A stretch of 64,000 nt of DNA from CAWFFV01 sp963814985 (GTDB lineage: Bacteria > Chloroflexota > Ktedonobacteria > Ktedonobacterales > Ktedonobacteraceae). The stretch covers positions 191,758 through 255,757 of the forward strand of contig CAWFFV010000002.1 in assembly GCA_963814985.1 (NCBI GenBank), written 5' to 3'. Under the pieces are notes generated by a model that ran no database searches, was not told where the DNA came from, and saw nothing but the letters and a program-made list of their open reading frames with translations. The stretch's first letter is position 1. Each line of letters starts with the position of its first letter. Below, in pieces: positions 45,546 to 55,662 of this stretch. Made by a program: the position numbers and the translations under genes.

Positions 45546-46751
45546 ATGAGTTTTCCTGCGTATCCTGTTACCGAGCGTCAAAAGAAATTTGTGTCCATTG
45601 CGGGAGAATTAGCTGATATCTTTGCAAAACGAGCCGCGATGAATGATTGGGAAGGGAAATTTCCTTTAGAGAACTACAAAGACTTACAGCAGGCCGGGTA
45701 CCTGAAACTAACAGTGCCCAGTGACCTTGGAGGCTGGGGAGCCAATCTTCTGGAGGCCACTCTTGCTCAGGAACGACTGGCTCAGGGCTGCGCCTCGACA
45801 GCGCTCGTCATGGGTATGCATCTTATAAACGTTGCTCGCCTGGTAGAGAATACAACGGGTCCCAATGAACTACTGGCTCAGGTTTGTCGTGCTGTCGTAG
45901 AGAATGGGGCTATTCTCAATACCGTCGCCAGCGAACCTGTAACTGGCAGTCCCAGCCGGGGAGGTCGTCCCTCTACCACAGCGACCCGGCAATCTGATGG
46001 CAGCTGGCGTATTAGCGGGCGCAAGACTTATACGACTGGGAGCTGGGTCTTGCAGCTTCTTCTGGTAGGTTGCAGTATAGAAGATGAAGTCGCCAGCGAC
46101 TCTGGTCTACCACCGTCAGGCTCCAATCGAGGAACATTTCTTGTACCACATACGTCCCCTGGCTTGCGCATAGAAGAGACCTGGAACTCACTGGGTATGC
46201 GGGGCACTGCAAGTAATGATATTATTCTAGAAAATGTCCATGTCGGACCAGATGCTCACATTGAGGCACAAATTCCGCACAATCCATCCGCACAAGAACG
46301 CATAGCCGCCTGGGCATCTTTAACGACTGCTGTCTATCTGGGAATCGCACAGGCTGCCCGTAACCAGGCCATCCAGTTTGCCCGTCAGCGTCGCCCAAAC
46401 TCGCTGAACCAACCTATCTCCAGTGTCCCACACATTCAGGAAAAGGCAGCCAAAATGGAGCTGGCGCTACTCCAGAGCCGTGCCATTCTTTTTGGTATCA
46501 CAGAACAGTTTAGCAATGACCCCTCCAGTATCCCTGGTAGCCAGTTCGCTGCCACCAAATATCTGGTGACTAACCATGCTATTGAGGTAGTTGACCTGGC
46601 AATGCGTCTGGTCGGAGGAGCCAGCTTATCTCTGGATTCTCCCCTCCAGCGCTACTATCGCGATGTACGAGCCGGGCTACATCACCCACCTATGGATGAT
46701 GCCAGTATAGCCCTGCTTGCAAAACATGCACTGGAAGCAGAGAATGCCTGA
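45546..46751 (+). CDS. Acyl-CoA dehydrogenase-family flavoprotein
   Basis: A 401-residue acyl-CoA-dehydrogenase fold. The N-terminal helical domain includes FAKRAAMNDWEGKFPLENYKDLQQAGY and QERLAQGCASTALVMGMH. The FAD/substrate core has GRKTYTTGSWV and WNSLGMRGTASNDIILENVHV. The C-terminal domain has LGIAQAARNQAIQFARQRRP and MRLVGGASLSLDSPLQRYYRDVRAGLHHPP. The last pattern is typical of the branch with DszC/SfnB-like flavin-dependent monooxygenases as well as true dehydrogenases, so the substrate is open. ATG 45546 follows GAGAGGG. It stands alone. Confidence 0.87.
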   Translation: MSFPAYPVTERQKKFVSIAGELADIFAKRAAMNDWEGKFPLENYKDLQQAGYLKLTVPSDLGGWGANLLEATLAQERLAQGCASTALVMGMHLINVARLVENTTGPNELLAQVCRAVVENGAILNTVASEPVTGSPSRGGRPSTTATRQSDGSWRISGRKTYTTGSWVLQLLLVGCSIEDEVASDSGLPPSGSNRGTFLVPHTSPGLRIEETWNSLGMRGTASNDIILENVHVGPDAHIEAQIPHNPSAQERIAAWASLTTAVYLGIAQAARNQAIQFARQRRPNSLNQPISSVPHIQEKAAKMELALLQSRAILFGITEQFSNDPSSIPGSQFAATKYLVTNHAIEVVDLAMRLVGGASLSLDSPLQRYYRDVRAGLHHPPMDDASIALLAKHALEAENA

Positions 46752-47136
46752 GACAGGTCAAATTTCAGCATAGAAGTCATAATCTGTTCCGACAAGAGAG
46801 AGATGTTTTATATTTTCTCGCCAGAGTCTCTACCAGACCCGAAAAGAGCTAATCGCCATCACCGTCGTTGTCCACGCCTCACAGGTACTCTGAGAGTAAT
46901 GTGAGGCACAACGCCAATCACACAGGCTGTTCCACCACGGTTGTTGTGTCTCGCTAGAGTGGTTGTCCCAGCCAGATGACTCCTCATGAGGAGCTTCGAA
47001 TGCAACTCCCAATGGCAGAGGCAATGTCCTCACAAGACTTATGACAATGGCAGTATGCGTCTTCACTATCTCTTCTCCACTGACATGATAACATAGTTGT
47101 ATCTTCTGCAGCGGCTCAAGTATACGCTTGAAAGCT
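46752..47136. other. Intergenic region, nothing recognised
   Basis: Between the convergent acyl-CoA dehydrogenase and LuxR-type genes. A minus-strand open frame (46830-47177) overlaps the regulator's 3' end and has no family or ribosome-binding site. No terminator-type hairpin was identified by eye. Confidence 0.4.
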
Positions 47137-47817
47137 CTATACGTCAAGTAGCGAGATCCATTTATTACGCAAAGCATGGACTACGGCAGCAGTGCGATCA
47201 TTGACATCTAATTTTTTTAGAATAGATGTAATATGGTTTTTAACAGTCTGATCACTAATGCCCAGAGTTTTGGCGATTTCTTTGTTGCTGTTCCCTCCGG
47301 CAATATGCTCCAGAATTTCTACTTCACGAGAGGAAAGAGGGCAAGTAGTGACGACCAATTCATGGTCTTTCACTTCCAGTTCATTGAGAGCTTCAAAGGT
47401 ATAGTAGGGGCGAGGCAACTTCAAGAGCACATCACTGGTAATAAGGTATTCACCATTATTCACCCTGCGCACTTTTTCCACCAGCTCCTGCGGTGTGATC
47501 GTACGTGTTTCGTAAGCGACTGCCCCTAATTTGATAAACCGGAAGAGAAACTCTTCATCTTCTGACGGAGCAAAAATAAACATTGCACCGTTCCGAGAAG
47601 CATGCTGATGAAGCAAACGGGCCATTTCGCAGGGATCAAGAGAGGTGAGTCCTCCATCCAGCAGCACCACATCAGGGTGCTCAGTACGTACCAGATCAAT
47701 AATTTCTATCATATCAGTAGATTCACCAACAACGATACAATCGCCTGCTCTCTCAAGGGTAGAGCGAATACCATAGCGGAACAAGGGTAGATCAGTCACA
47801 ACGAGAACCCGTATCAT
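47137..47817 (-). CDS. NarL/LuxR-family response regulator
   Basis: A 226-residue two-component regulator. The receiver domain begins IRVLVVTDLPLFRYGIRSTLERAG. The likely phospho-Asp lies in PDVVLLDGGL near residue 55, and the switch Lys region is weak. The C-terminal helix-turn-helix reads LSSREVEILEHIAGGNSNKEIAKTLGISDQTVKNHITSILKKL. A linker of about 40 residues between the domains is longer than usual. ATG 47817 follows GAGAGGATAAAC. No kinase is adjacent. It is divergent from the defence operon by 320 nt; a regulatory link is possible but unsupported. Confidence 0.88.
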   Translation of the reverse strand: MIRVLVVTDLPLFRYGIRSTLERAGDCIVVGESTDMIEIIDLVRTEHPDVVLLDGGLTSLDPCEMARLLHQHASRNGAMFIFAPSEDEEFLFRFIKLGAVAYETRTITPQELVEKVRRVNNGEYLITSDVLLKLPRPYYTFEALNELEVKDHELVVTTCPLSSREVEILEHIAGGNSNKEIAKTLGISDQTVKNHITSILKKLDVNDRTAAVVHALRNKWISLLDV

Positions 47818-47921
47818 GTTTATCCTCTCTTGTCTTATATAAGGTCAACCACAAGTAGTCTATCATGGCTAGCAAAATAGTACTCATCATTGAGAAAAAA
47901 CAGTACTTATCTCCCATACCC

Positions 47922-48023
47922 AACCCGAAAAATGCGTATGTGCACGGTTCACAAGCCCACAGAATGTTCCCACCAGGACAAGGCATGGGCTTGTAAACCG
48001 TGCCTCCACACATTTTTCGGGTT
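47922..48023. other. Long imperfect inverted repeat upstream of jetA
   Basis: Outer arms 47922-47934 and 48011-48023 (13 bp) are perfect. Inner arms 47941-47959 and 47986-48003 pair over 18 nt with one internal mismatch. The loop is about 26 nt. It lies between the LuxR-type gene and jetA, so it could be a terminator, a leader structure of the defence operon or a repeat element. It lacks the flank module of the palindromic family. Confidence 0.6.
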
Positions 48024-48138
48024 CTGCGGGCTTAGGAACGATATCCCTACGGAGATGTGGGGCGAGCCAACCAGAAACATCGACTGGACACGTCATGATA
48101 GAATAGAGGAAAAAGGGAGATGTTAGAGATACGGTTAC

Positions 48139-49794
48139 ATGAATGATTCCAATCTGTATAGCAGAGATACCATAGATTTGATAGATCAAGAGATAGTCGC
48201 CAGTACGCAGAAAGGCGAGGTTTCGGGCACGATTGCCCCTTCTGAGCTTATTTCATCTTCTTCTGTCTTTCATCTAACAGACCGATTACAAATTTTCAGT
48301 TATCTCGTTTCAGTGAATCGTGTACGTTGGTATCGGGTGATTATGCGCGTTTTTCTCCAGCGCCACCGTGAGTTGTACCGCTATCAACTCACCGCTCAGG
48401 AGGTTCGTGATGCAGTTCGTACTACTCTCGATCCCGAGTATACGCTTGAACAATGCCAGAATGATCTCGCCGCACTGAAAGAATGGGGAAACATCACCAC
48501 TATCTATGACCCAAGCCGCGCTACCTCTATTGCTAGCTTTCTCTCACCGGCACTGCTCTATCAGGCCACACCAGAAGCTATTGCTATCGAAACATTTCTC
48601 GATGAGCAAAATCGTGCCAGCGCAGTAAGAGGATCGTTGCGTCAGGGTGATCTCCCCCACCTCTGGACCGCGCTCCAACGTCTTGATGAAGCATTACAGC
48701 CCTCTGAACTTTCGCCTTCGCAGAGTCGTCAGATTGCAGAAGAGTGGCAACGTACCTTCGAGATATGGAATACCATGGCTCGCGAAGCCGCGCAGTACCT
48801 CGCCACAATGGTCAATGCTGCCCAACAAGCAAATCCCAATCTAGAGACCTATCAAGTCTATAAAGCTGCCGTCGTAGCATATGTACACGGCTTCGCTCAG
48901 ACATTGACACAGTACAGTCGTCGCATTCGCGAATTCCTCACTGTCTGGTCTACAACAGGCAAAACAGAGCGCTTTATCGAGATTATCGCTCAATATCTCG
49001 AACCGCCTACTCCTACAACGGAGGGGAGACGAACATTAGAAGAGCTACAGCAGGAGGCTCGCAATCAAGTAGAGGCAGTCACAAACTGGTTCGCAGAGGG
49101 CAAAAATGCCGACACCTTTCGTCGCAACGCCCTTGTCGAGGTGGATAAGGTCGTCCGCCAGGCCGCAACGCTGGCCGCGACAGCACGCCCCAATGCCAAC
49201 TATGCTACAATCTTAAACGCACTGGCGCGTCAACTCATTGAAACACGAGATGGTGAGTCTGCACAACAACTCTTCTCGGTAGCCTTTGCCAATCTCTTAC
49301 CAGTCCATCTGCCCGAAAGCCTGAGCGGTCCTCCCAGTTCCACCTACGATGCTCGACAACCTGAGGACTGGCAAGAGCCTCCTACGGTTACACTCCGCTT
49401 GCGGCCTGTTAGTCGTGCCAATCGTGGTGAGCCTCCGATGGAAGATCCGGTTATTGAGAACCGCACAATGATGCGCAACCTGGTTGCCCAGCATGAGGAA
49501 CATCTGAGAGAGCAACGCCAATGCTTTGCACAACTTTTCTCGACTGCATATCTGGACGTTGGTACGATCAAGCATATCACCACTCAAGAGCGCGCCATCT
49601 TAACAGAGATCATTGATCGCTGTCTTGGTGACACAAATCATCAATACCAGGCACCCGATGGTTCAACAGTAGTCCTGCTCAACCCTGGTGAGAAGACCTA
49701 TATTCTTCTTCGTGCATCCGATGGGGTCCTCCTCTTACCTCGCTATCGTTTACATTACCAGGACCAGAAACAAACCGCCCGGAGCATGGCGTAG
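48139..49794 (+). CDS. jetA: JetA-like subunit (DUF2397/TIGR02677) of a Wadjet-type SMC defence complex
   Basis: A 551-residue kleisin-type partner in a bacterial SMC-like complex that cleaves plasmid DNA. The family hallmark lies at residues 38-100: LTDRLQIFSYLVSVNRVRWYR, FLQRHRELYRYQLTAQEV and a winged-helix-like CQNDLAALKEWGNITTIYD. The C-terminal third (MRNLVAQHEEHLREQRQCFAQLF) is also typical. Intact. It is first of four genes in one direction; jetB follows after 27 nt. The start ATG 48139 has only a weak ribosome-binding site. The family assignment rests on recognised motifs and on the four-gene context. Confidence 0.88.
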   Translation: MNDSNLYSRDTIDLIDQEIVASTQKGEVSGTIAPSELISSSSVFHLTDRLQIFSYLVSVNRVRWYRVIMRVFLQRHRELYRYQLTAQEVRDAVRTTLDPEYTLEQCQNDLAALKEWGNITTIYDPSRATSIASFLSPALLYQATPEAIAIETFLDEQNRASAVRGSLRQGDLPHLWTALQRLDEALQPSELSPSQSRQIAEEWQRTFEIWNTMAREAAQYLATMVNAAQQANPNLETYQVYKAAVVAYVHGFAQTLTQYSRRIREFLTVWSTTGKTERFIEIIAQYLEPPTPTTEGRRTLEELQQEARNQVEAVTNWFAEGKNADTFRRNALVEVDKVVRQAATLAATARPNANYATILNALARQLIETRDGESAQQLFSVAFANLLPVHLPESLSGPPSSTYDARQPEDWQEPPTVTLRLRPVSRANRGEPPMEDPVIENRTMMRNLVAQHEEHLREQRQCFAQLFSTAYLDVGTIKHITTQERAILTEIIDRCLGDTNHQYQAPDGSTVVLLNPGEKTYILLRASDGVLLLPRYRLHYQDQKQTARSMA

Positions 49795-49821
49795 AGTTGG
49801 TTAGAGGATGGAGGAAGATAT

Positions 49822-51213
49822 ATGAACGAAGAGAACACCATACTGACAAGAGATCTGGACGAGGAGCAGACCAGCACGGATACTGCATCTCAATCCTCAC
49901 GCGGTCGCAACAATACGCTGGCAGCCGCTCGACAGCGCGCCTCCGCTGCCGATCTGGTCAAGGCACATGTGACACTGCTAGAAAAAGCGGTGATTCTGCC
50001 CAGGCAACCTGACCTGTTTCGTCTGGTCAATCGGCACTATCGTACGTTACAGACCTGGCATGATCACTACACGGGCTGGCGCATCCAACGCAGCGCAACT
50101 GTCATTCGGCTGCTCCATCGTCCCAGTACAATGACACCAGGCTATCTTTATGAACGCTTGAAAGAACCAGGCGACTTTGCCTGCCTCACCTGGATCTTCT
50201 GGTACGCCGAAAACCGTCAACTCAGTGGGCGTGGCAACGATCAGCAGTTCTTACTTTCACAAATGGCTGAACAGCTTCAGGAGCAATCTGCAACAGGAAC
50301 CGATGGCCTGGAAAAGCTCGACTTCCGCAAACCTGGCGCTCGCTATAGCATTCAACGGGCGCTCCACTATCTGGAAGATCTGGGCGGTTTGCAACTGGTG
50401 GATGGACAGACAAGGGAATGGGTCGAACAGACCAATGACGCCGATGTCCTCTACGAGTTTACCGATGTCATCCATTCACTCGTCGCGGCTCTCGATCCAC
50501 AGGAAATAGCCACGGTGGCAGAGCGACTTCACAATCCGGCGACAATCCTACACCCAACGTTACTTCTAGAGGAGGCAACAGGCACAACACCTCTGGCCCG
50601 TGCATGGCGTTCATTACTTCTTGGTCCTGCTTTATTTCGCTTTGACGATCCCCAGGCTTTCACGGAACTACTCACTCATGCAGATGCAATAGCCTATGAA
50701 CTACTGGAAACGTTCGGCTGGCTTCTTGATATCCATCGAAACTATGCCTGCATCGTACGCGCCAGTGGGATGTCTACAGGGCCAGTCACCGGCCTGACTC
50801 CCTTTGGCACCAACGATCAGATTGCCATGCTTCTCTGTGCAGCAATCAGAAAGCAGGTTGAGTCTGGCCTGTGGCCTTCGCCCGATGCGTACGGCTGTTT
50901 ACATGTGACAACAGAAGATATGACAGCGTTGTTCTATTCCGTGCGTGAACGTGATGGCGAGAATTGGGGCAGCGAGGCCCGCAATAAAAACTCCCGCGTC
51001 CTCCTTCAAGATGTCTATAAGAAAATGCGCCTGGTTGGTCTTCTGCGTGGCCCGGATGGCAATGGCAATCTGCTGGTATTACCTACCGCAGCCCGTTACA
51101 CAGTAACGTATGACAAAATTGGGCAGGAAACGCCTGCATCCCGTTCACGTAGCAAGACAAACAAGACAAAAGCAGCCATTGCTCTGAAATTGCCAAATCT
51201 AAGTGATGTATGA
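49822..51213 (+). CDS. jetB: JetB-like subunit (DUF2398/TIGR02678) of the Wadjet-type complex
   Basis: A 463-residue protein, probably the winged-helix KITE-like partner of the SMC complex. The family hallmark is VKAHVTLLEKAVILPRQPDLFRLVNRHYRTLQTWHDHYTGWRI (residues 53-95), described here by its key elements LLEKAVI, FRLVNRHY and GWRI. Next comes CLTWIFWYAENRQLSGRG. The C-terminal part has WGSEARNKNSRVLLQDVYKKM, then a terminal KxLP-type stretch. The ribosome-binding site GGAGG precedes ATG 49822. It is intact. The gap to jetC is 32 nt. Confidence 0.87.
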   Translation: MNEENTILTRDLDEEQTSTDTASQSSRGRNNTLAAARQRASAADLVKAHVTLLEKAVILPRQPDLFRLVNRHYRTLQTWHDHYTGWRIQRSATVIRLLHRPSTMTPGYLYERLKEPGDFACLTWIFWYAENRQLSGRGNDQQFLLSQMAEQLQEQSATGTDGLEKLDFRKPGARYSIQRALHYLEDLGGLQLVDGQTREWVEQTNDADVLYEFTDVIHSLVAALDPQEIATVAERLHNPATILHPTLLLEEATGTTPLARAWRSLLLGPALFRFDDPQAFTELLTHADAIAYELLETFGWLLDIHRNYACIVRASGMSTGPVTGLTPFGTNDQIAMLLCAAIRKQVESGLWPSPDAYGCLHVTTEDMTALFYSVRERDGENWGSEARNKNSRVLLQDVYKKMRLVGLLRGPDGNGNLLVLPTAARYTVTYDKIGQETPASRSRSKTNKTKAAIALKLPNLSDV

Positions 51214-51245
51214 AGATTGCAACGGGGAAAGAGGAAAAATAAAGT

Positions 51246-54200
51246 ATGCAAGGTACCTTTGAAACATGGTCCGCAACCATGAATGAAACCACACAAGAGG
51301 ATCTTCTGCATCCACTTGCTCAGTTCGTTGAAATATTACAAAAGCAGCCGAACGGCCCCCACGGGTATCGCCTTCGACGTATTATCTTGACCAACTTCTG
51401 GCTCTATGGGCAACAGGAATTTGAGATTCCGCACGGACGGCTTTTCCTGGCAGGAGAAAATGCCAGCGGCAAATCCACCGTGATGACTGCCGCCTTGCCT
51501 CTCGCTCTCGATGGAGACCTGCGCCCCAATCGTATTGATACCTTCGGGGGACGTGATCGACGTATCGAATATTACGTCCTTGGGGGAACCACATCTGCCA
51601 CACCCTTCAGCCATGAGCGGCGCACATCCTACATTGCCCTCGAATTCAGAGTGGTGCGATCCCAATAATCCGCCTATTGCTGAGGAACTACGCCAGCGAT
51701 GGGAGAATGGAGAGCATGAGAGAACACGCTTCCTCACCATCGGCTTGAGTCTGGCCGGCAATGTGAATGCAAGTGAACGCATACGCCCACTACGCTTTTT
51801 GATCACTGATGGCTCTCGCCTGGGATATGACATTCATACCACCTATGAGACCGGACACAATCAGCAGAAACGAGCCTACGACCATAGTCGATTTAAGCAA
51901 GTCCTCGAAGGTCGCGGGGTAATATGTGAGTCGCAAGCCGAATACGAACGGCAGGTAGCACGCTATCTGTTTGGCTTTAATGATGTAAAAGACTTTCAAA
52001 AGCTGATCAATCTCTTACTCGTGCTACGTCGTCCTAATTTGAGTTCCGAACTGAACTTCTCAAAAGTTCACGAATATCTCAAACAATCGCTACGCAAAAT
52101 CTCAAGTGAAACCACTAACCGTGTGATTGGCACCATTGAGCGCATCGATGCCATCCAGAGCGAGATAGAACGTATCCAGGAAGCATATGATGCTACCGAG
52201 CGTCTTCATAGAGCACAACAAAGCCTGGTTCTCAGCAGAACACAAATAGCTGCGTGTGGATATGTAGCCGCACAACTCACAGAAGACACTCTACAAAATC
52301 GAGTCTCCAGGCTACGCCAGGATCTCTCACATGCAAACAACGAGCACACACAGGCTCAAACGCGTTCCCAGACATTACAAATAGAGCAGGCTCAGGCAAA
52401 CGGTCAGATTAAAGCTCTGGAGGCCAGTGAGGGACTTCAGGTAGCGAAGCAACTCGCGACGGCTCGCGAGCGTGTGCGGGAAACTGAAGCACAACGACAA
52501 CTTCAGGAACAAAGCTTGCAGGTCGCTCGCTATTCACTTCAAACCAACGCAAAAAATCTGCAACGCCAGCATCTTCGCTTTGAAAAGATGAAAACGGAGA
52601 GCCTCACCCAGCTTCAGGAACTACATTCCATTGCGGCTGAGGAGTGCTACTGGGAACTCGCAGCATTTCAGCTAGAGGAGGCCTTACGCCAGATCACAAC
52701 CATTTCCACAGAGGCACCCTCTGCCCCAGAAGTTCCTCCAGGCATAACCACACTTCTTAGTATACAATCAGAAGAACGCCTTACCTGGCTATGCCATCTC
52801 GAAGAGTTACATCAGCAACGTGAGAAACTGGAAACCAAAGTACAGAATGCTCGTTCTCTTGAAACAACACGTTTCCAGGAATTGGATGAAGCACGCCGCC
52901 GTTTTCAATCGGCACGAGATCGCGCCTATACGGCTCAGCAGAATCTCACAAAAACACTTGAACAGTTTATTATAACCAGCGAAGCCGTCACATCTTTCTC
53001 TTCCCTGTCCACCATCGATGAGTATATACAGCAGCAAACTGAGATAGTGGACGATGAGTCTCTTCCCGGTAGTATCGTAGAGCAATTTACGGCAACCTTG
53101 CAGGGATATCGCCAGATCATAGAAACACTCGAAAACGAACTCACCAGCATAGCAGACCAGATCCAGGGTGAGCTGAACGAGTTGCAACTTCTGACTGGTA
53201 GTAAGAACCATGAGGTTTCCGAGCTCGAGGCTATCTACGAGCAGAAACTCTCCGAACCAGAGTTCACACCTCAGCGCTCTCCACGTCACACCATGGCACG
53301 GGCAAAACTTGCAGAACAGGGGATTCATGCCTTACCTCTCTACGCCTTGCTCGATCTTGCTCCTGGTGTTGACAGCGAAGAAGCTGGACGCATCGAATAT
53401 ATGCTAGAGGATGCCGGTCTGCTTGATGCGCTCGTTATAGCATCTGAACAGGCCGCCGCAGCAGATGCCTTACTGGTCGCAGAGGGGTTGAGCGATTGCC
53501 GCCTGGATATCACCACAATCAGCAGAAGCACAGGGGATCTCCAGAAGATGCAAGCTTCGTTGCAACACAAACTTTGTTTTGATACTTCCGTGAACGATGA
53601 GCAATACGGGGACAACCAGAGCTGGGAGGCAACGACAACAGCAATCTTAACAGCTATCGGATATCACACGAAGACAGGTGAGACTCTCTGTGCCATGAAC
53701 GAGGACGGCACCTGGACACACGGTTTGCTCACGGGACATGCCAGCAGTGGAGAAGCACGCTATATTGGGAAAGCCACTCGTCAACGGGCACGACAACAAG
53801 AACTGGATACACTGAACGAGAAGCGCACACAGCTAAACCAGGAATTAAAGTGGCTCTATGGTCGACTGGCACAGTATGAAGAGCAGTTGACACAGGTGCA
53901 GGAAAAGCAAACCCACCTGCGCAAAGTTCTGGCTCAGAGTAACTTAGAGGAAATCTCTGTGGAACTTTCGCATGTCAATATGAGCCTGGATGAGATGACA
54001 AAGAAGTATCAGAAGGCCCGTCAGCAAACGCAAGAGGTAAGACAAAGTTATAACGTACTTCTTGCTCAATTAGAGCGAGAGAGTCAGAACATCGGTCCCC
54101 TGGCAGGTGATATAAAGCGAGTACAGGGTGCACTCGTCGGGGTTATCAAGCTGAAAAATCAGGCTAAATCTGTGCAGGTGCAACTGGAAAATATCACACA

Positions 54201-55662
54201 CACCTGGGAGGAGTACCATAAAGAGCAAGTAGCACGAGAGCAGGCCCAAGCCAACGAAGCCAACGTTACCCGCTTATACGAGCAGATCTGTCATCAGGCC
54301 TTCCAGGTTCAGGCAGAGGCACAAGAGCTACAACAGATAGCCGAAATGGCCAACGTAGAGGAACTGGGAGAGCGCTTACGCGAATTACGTGAGCTGAGTG
54401 AACGATTGTCCACACAACTTGACGAGGCTAAAGCACACACAATACGTGCTGATGAACGTGCCAGGAATGTCGAGTCTCATCTTGCAGAAGTTGAAGTACA
54501 GTTACAGCAAGCGCTGGGAGAACGTACTGAACGGCAGCAACGCTTTGTCGATCTCCTGGGAGCATACCCTGTCGAGGCGCTTGCCGCCGCACAACAGGTG
54601 GCAAGTGCGAGGAATACGATCAGTGCAGCCAGGAAACTACTTGGGCCAACTTTCCGTGAAGGGGATCTCCAGGCCAGAAAAGAACAATTGGAGAGCGAAT
54701 ATCGGGATACCTATAATGCTCTCTCTCGTACCTTTAATCGGGAACAATCATTCTTGCTCGAATATGGACCAAACTTAGACGATCAAGGCCATGTCCTTTT
54801 CTTGAACGAGAACAAAAGTCGGCCTGTTGATCTCCTTGGGATACTGAGTGACCGGATAGAGATGCAGAGGACGCTGCTTGGGCAAGAGGACAGACAACTC
54901 TTCGAGGACTTCCTTTTGCAAGAGATTACCGAAGCCATCCGTACCCATATCCTTGAGTCAGAAGAATGGGTTCAGCAAATCAACGGCGTTCTGAGCGGAC
55001 TCCCAATGATCGGTGAACACTACTCCTTACAGTGGAAACCTGAGATCGAGTATGATCTGGCAAAACCTGGTGGTCACCTTGCTCAACACTACAAGCTTCT
55101 ACGCAAACCAGCACAGACTCTGACCACCGAGGAGACAGAAATCCTCATGGGAGCGTTCCGTCAGGAAATCGAAGCTGTACGGTTGCGACAACAGGATAAT
55201 CCTGACACGAACTTTATGGATGCACTGGAGGAGGTCTTTGACTATCGTGAGTGGTTCCACTTCGATGTCCTGGTTACGCCTCTAGGCGGCCAGCGTCAAC
55301 GCCTGACAGATCGCATAGCAGGGACGCGTAGCGGAGCAGAACAGCTTTTCGCGCTCTATGTTCCACTCTTTGCCGCCCTGGGCGCACTTTACAGAACTGC
55401 GGCCCCTGGCGCACCACGCTTACTCGCGCTGGACGAAGCATTTGATAAGGTCAGTGTTGCCAATACCCAACGGATCATGGAATTCCTTGTCTCACAAGAT
55501 TTCCAATGGATTATGACCGGGCCACAAATTAGTGGAACAGGGGCAAAGATATCAGCTTGCGCAAGATATTTGATGCTTCATGAAAAAGGTTTACCATTTG
55601 CCACTGCTTCCGCATCCTTCTGGAGCGAAAGCCAAAATCTTCAGGAGGCTGAAGAGAATTAG
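51246..55662 (+). CDS. jetC: JetC-like SMC/MukB-type ATPase (TIGR02680), one frameshift
   Basis: An SMC-like ATPase of about 1,470 residues, the motor of the complex. Walker A GENASGKST lies at about residues 70-78, after RLRRIILTNFWLYGQQEF. Two long coiled-coil arms (about 320-560 and 820-1160) surround a hinge-like middle (LLDLAPGVDSEEAGRIEYMLEDAG). The signature AGTRSGAEQLFALYVPLFAAL and Walker B RLLALDEAFDKVS lie near 1360 and 1395. The frame breaks within 51638-51655 at GAATTCAG: removing one A joins RTSYIALEF to EWCDPNNPPIAEELRQRW. If real, the break separates Walker A from the rest and would kill the system. Confidence 0.85.

Noticed and set aside
46830..47177. 115-codon minus-strand frame after the LuxR-type gene
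   Set aside because: It overlaps the end of a well-supported regulator gene in another frame and shows no conserved pattern.
51630..51670. Programmed frameshift in jetC
   Set aside because: No slippery heptamer or stimulatory hairpin is visible, and similar one-base breaks occur in unrelated genes across the window.
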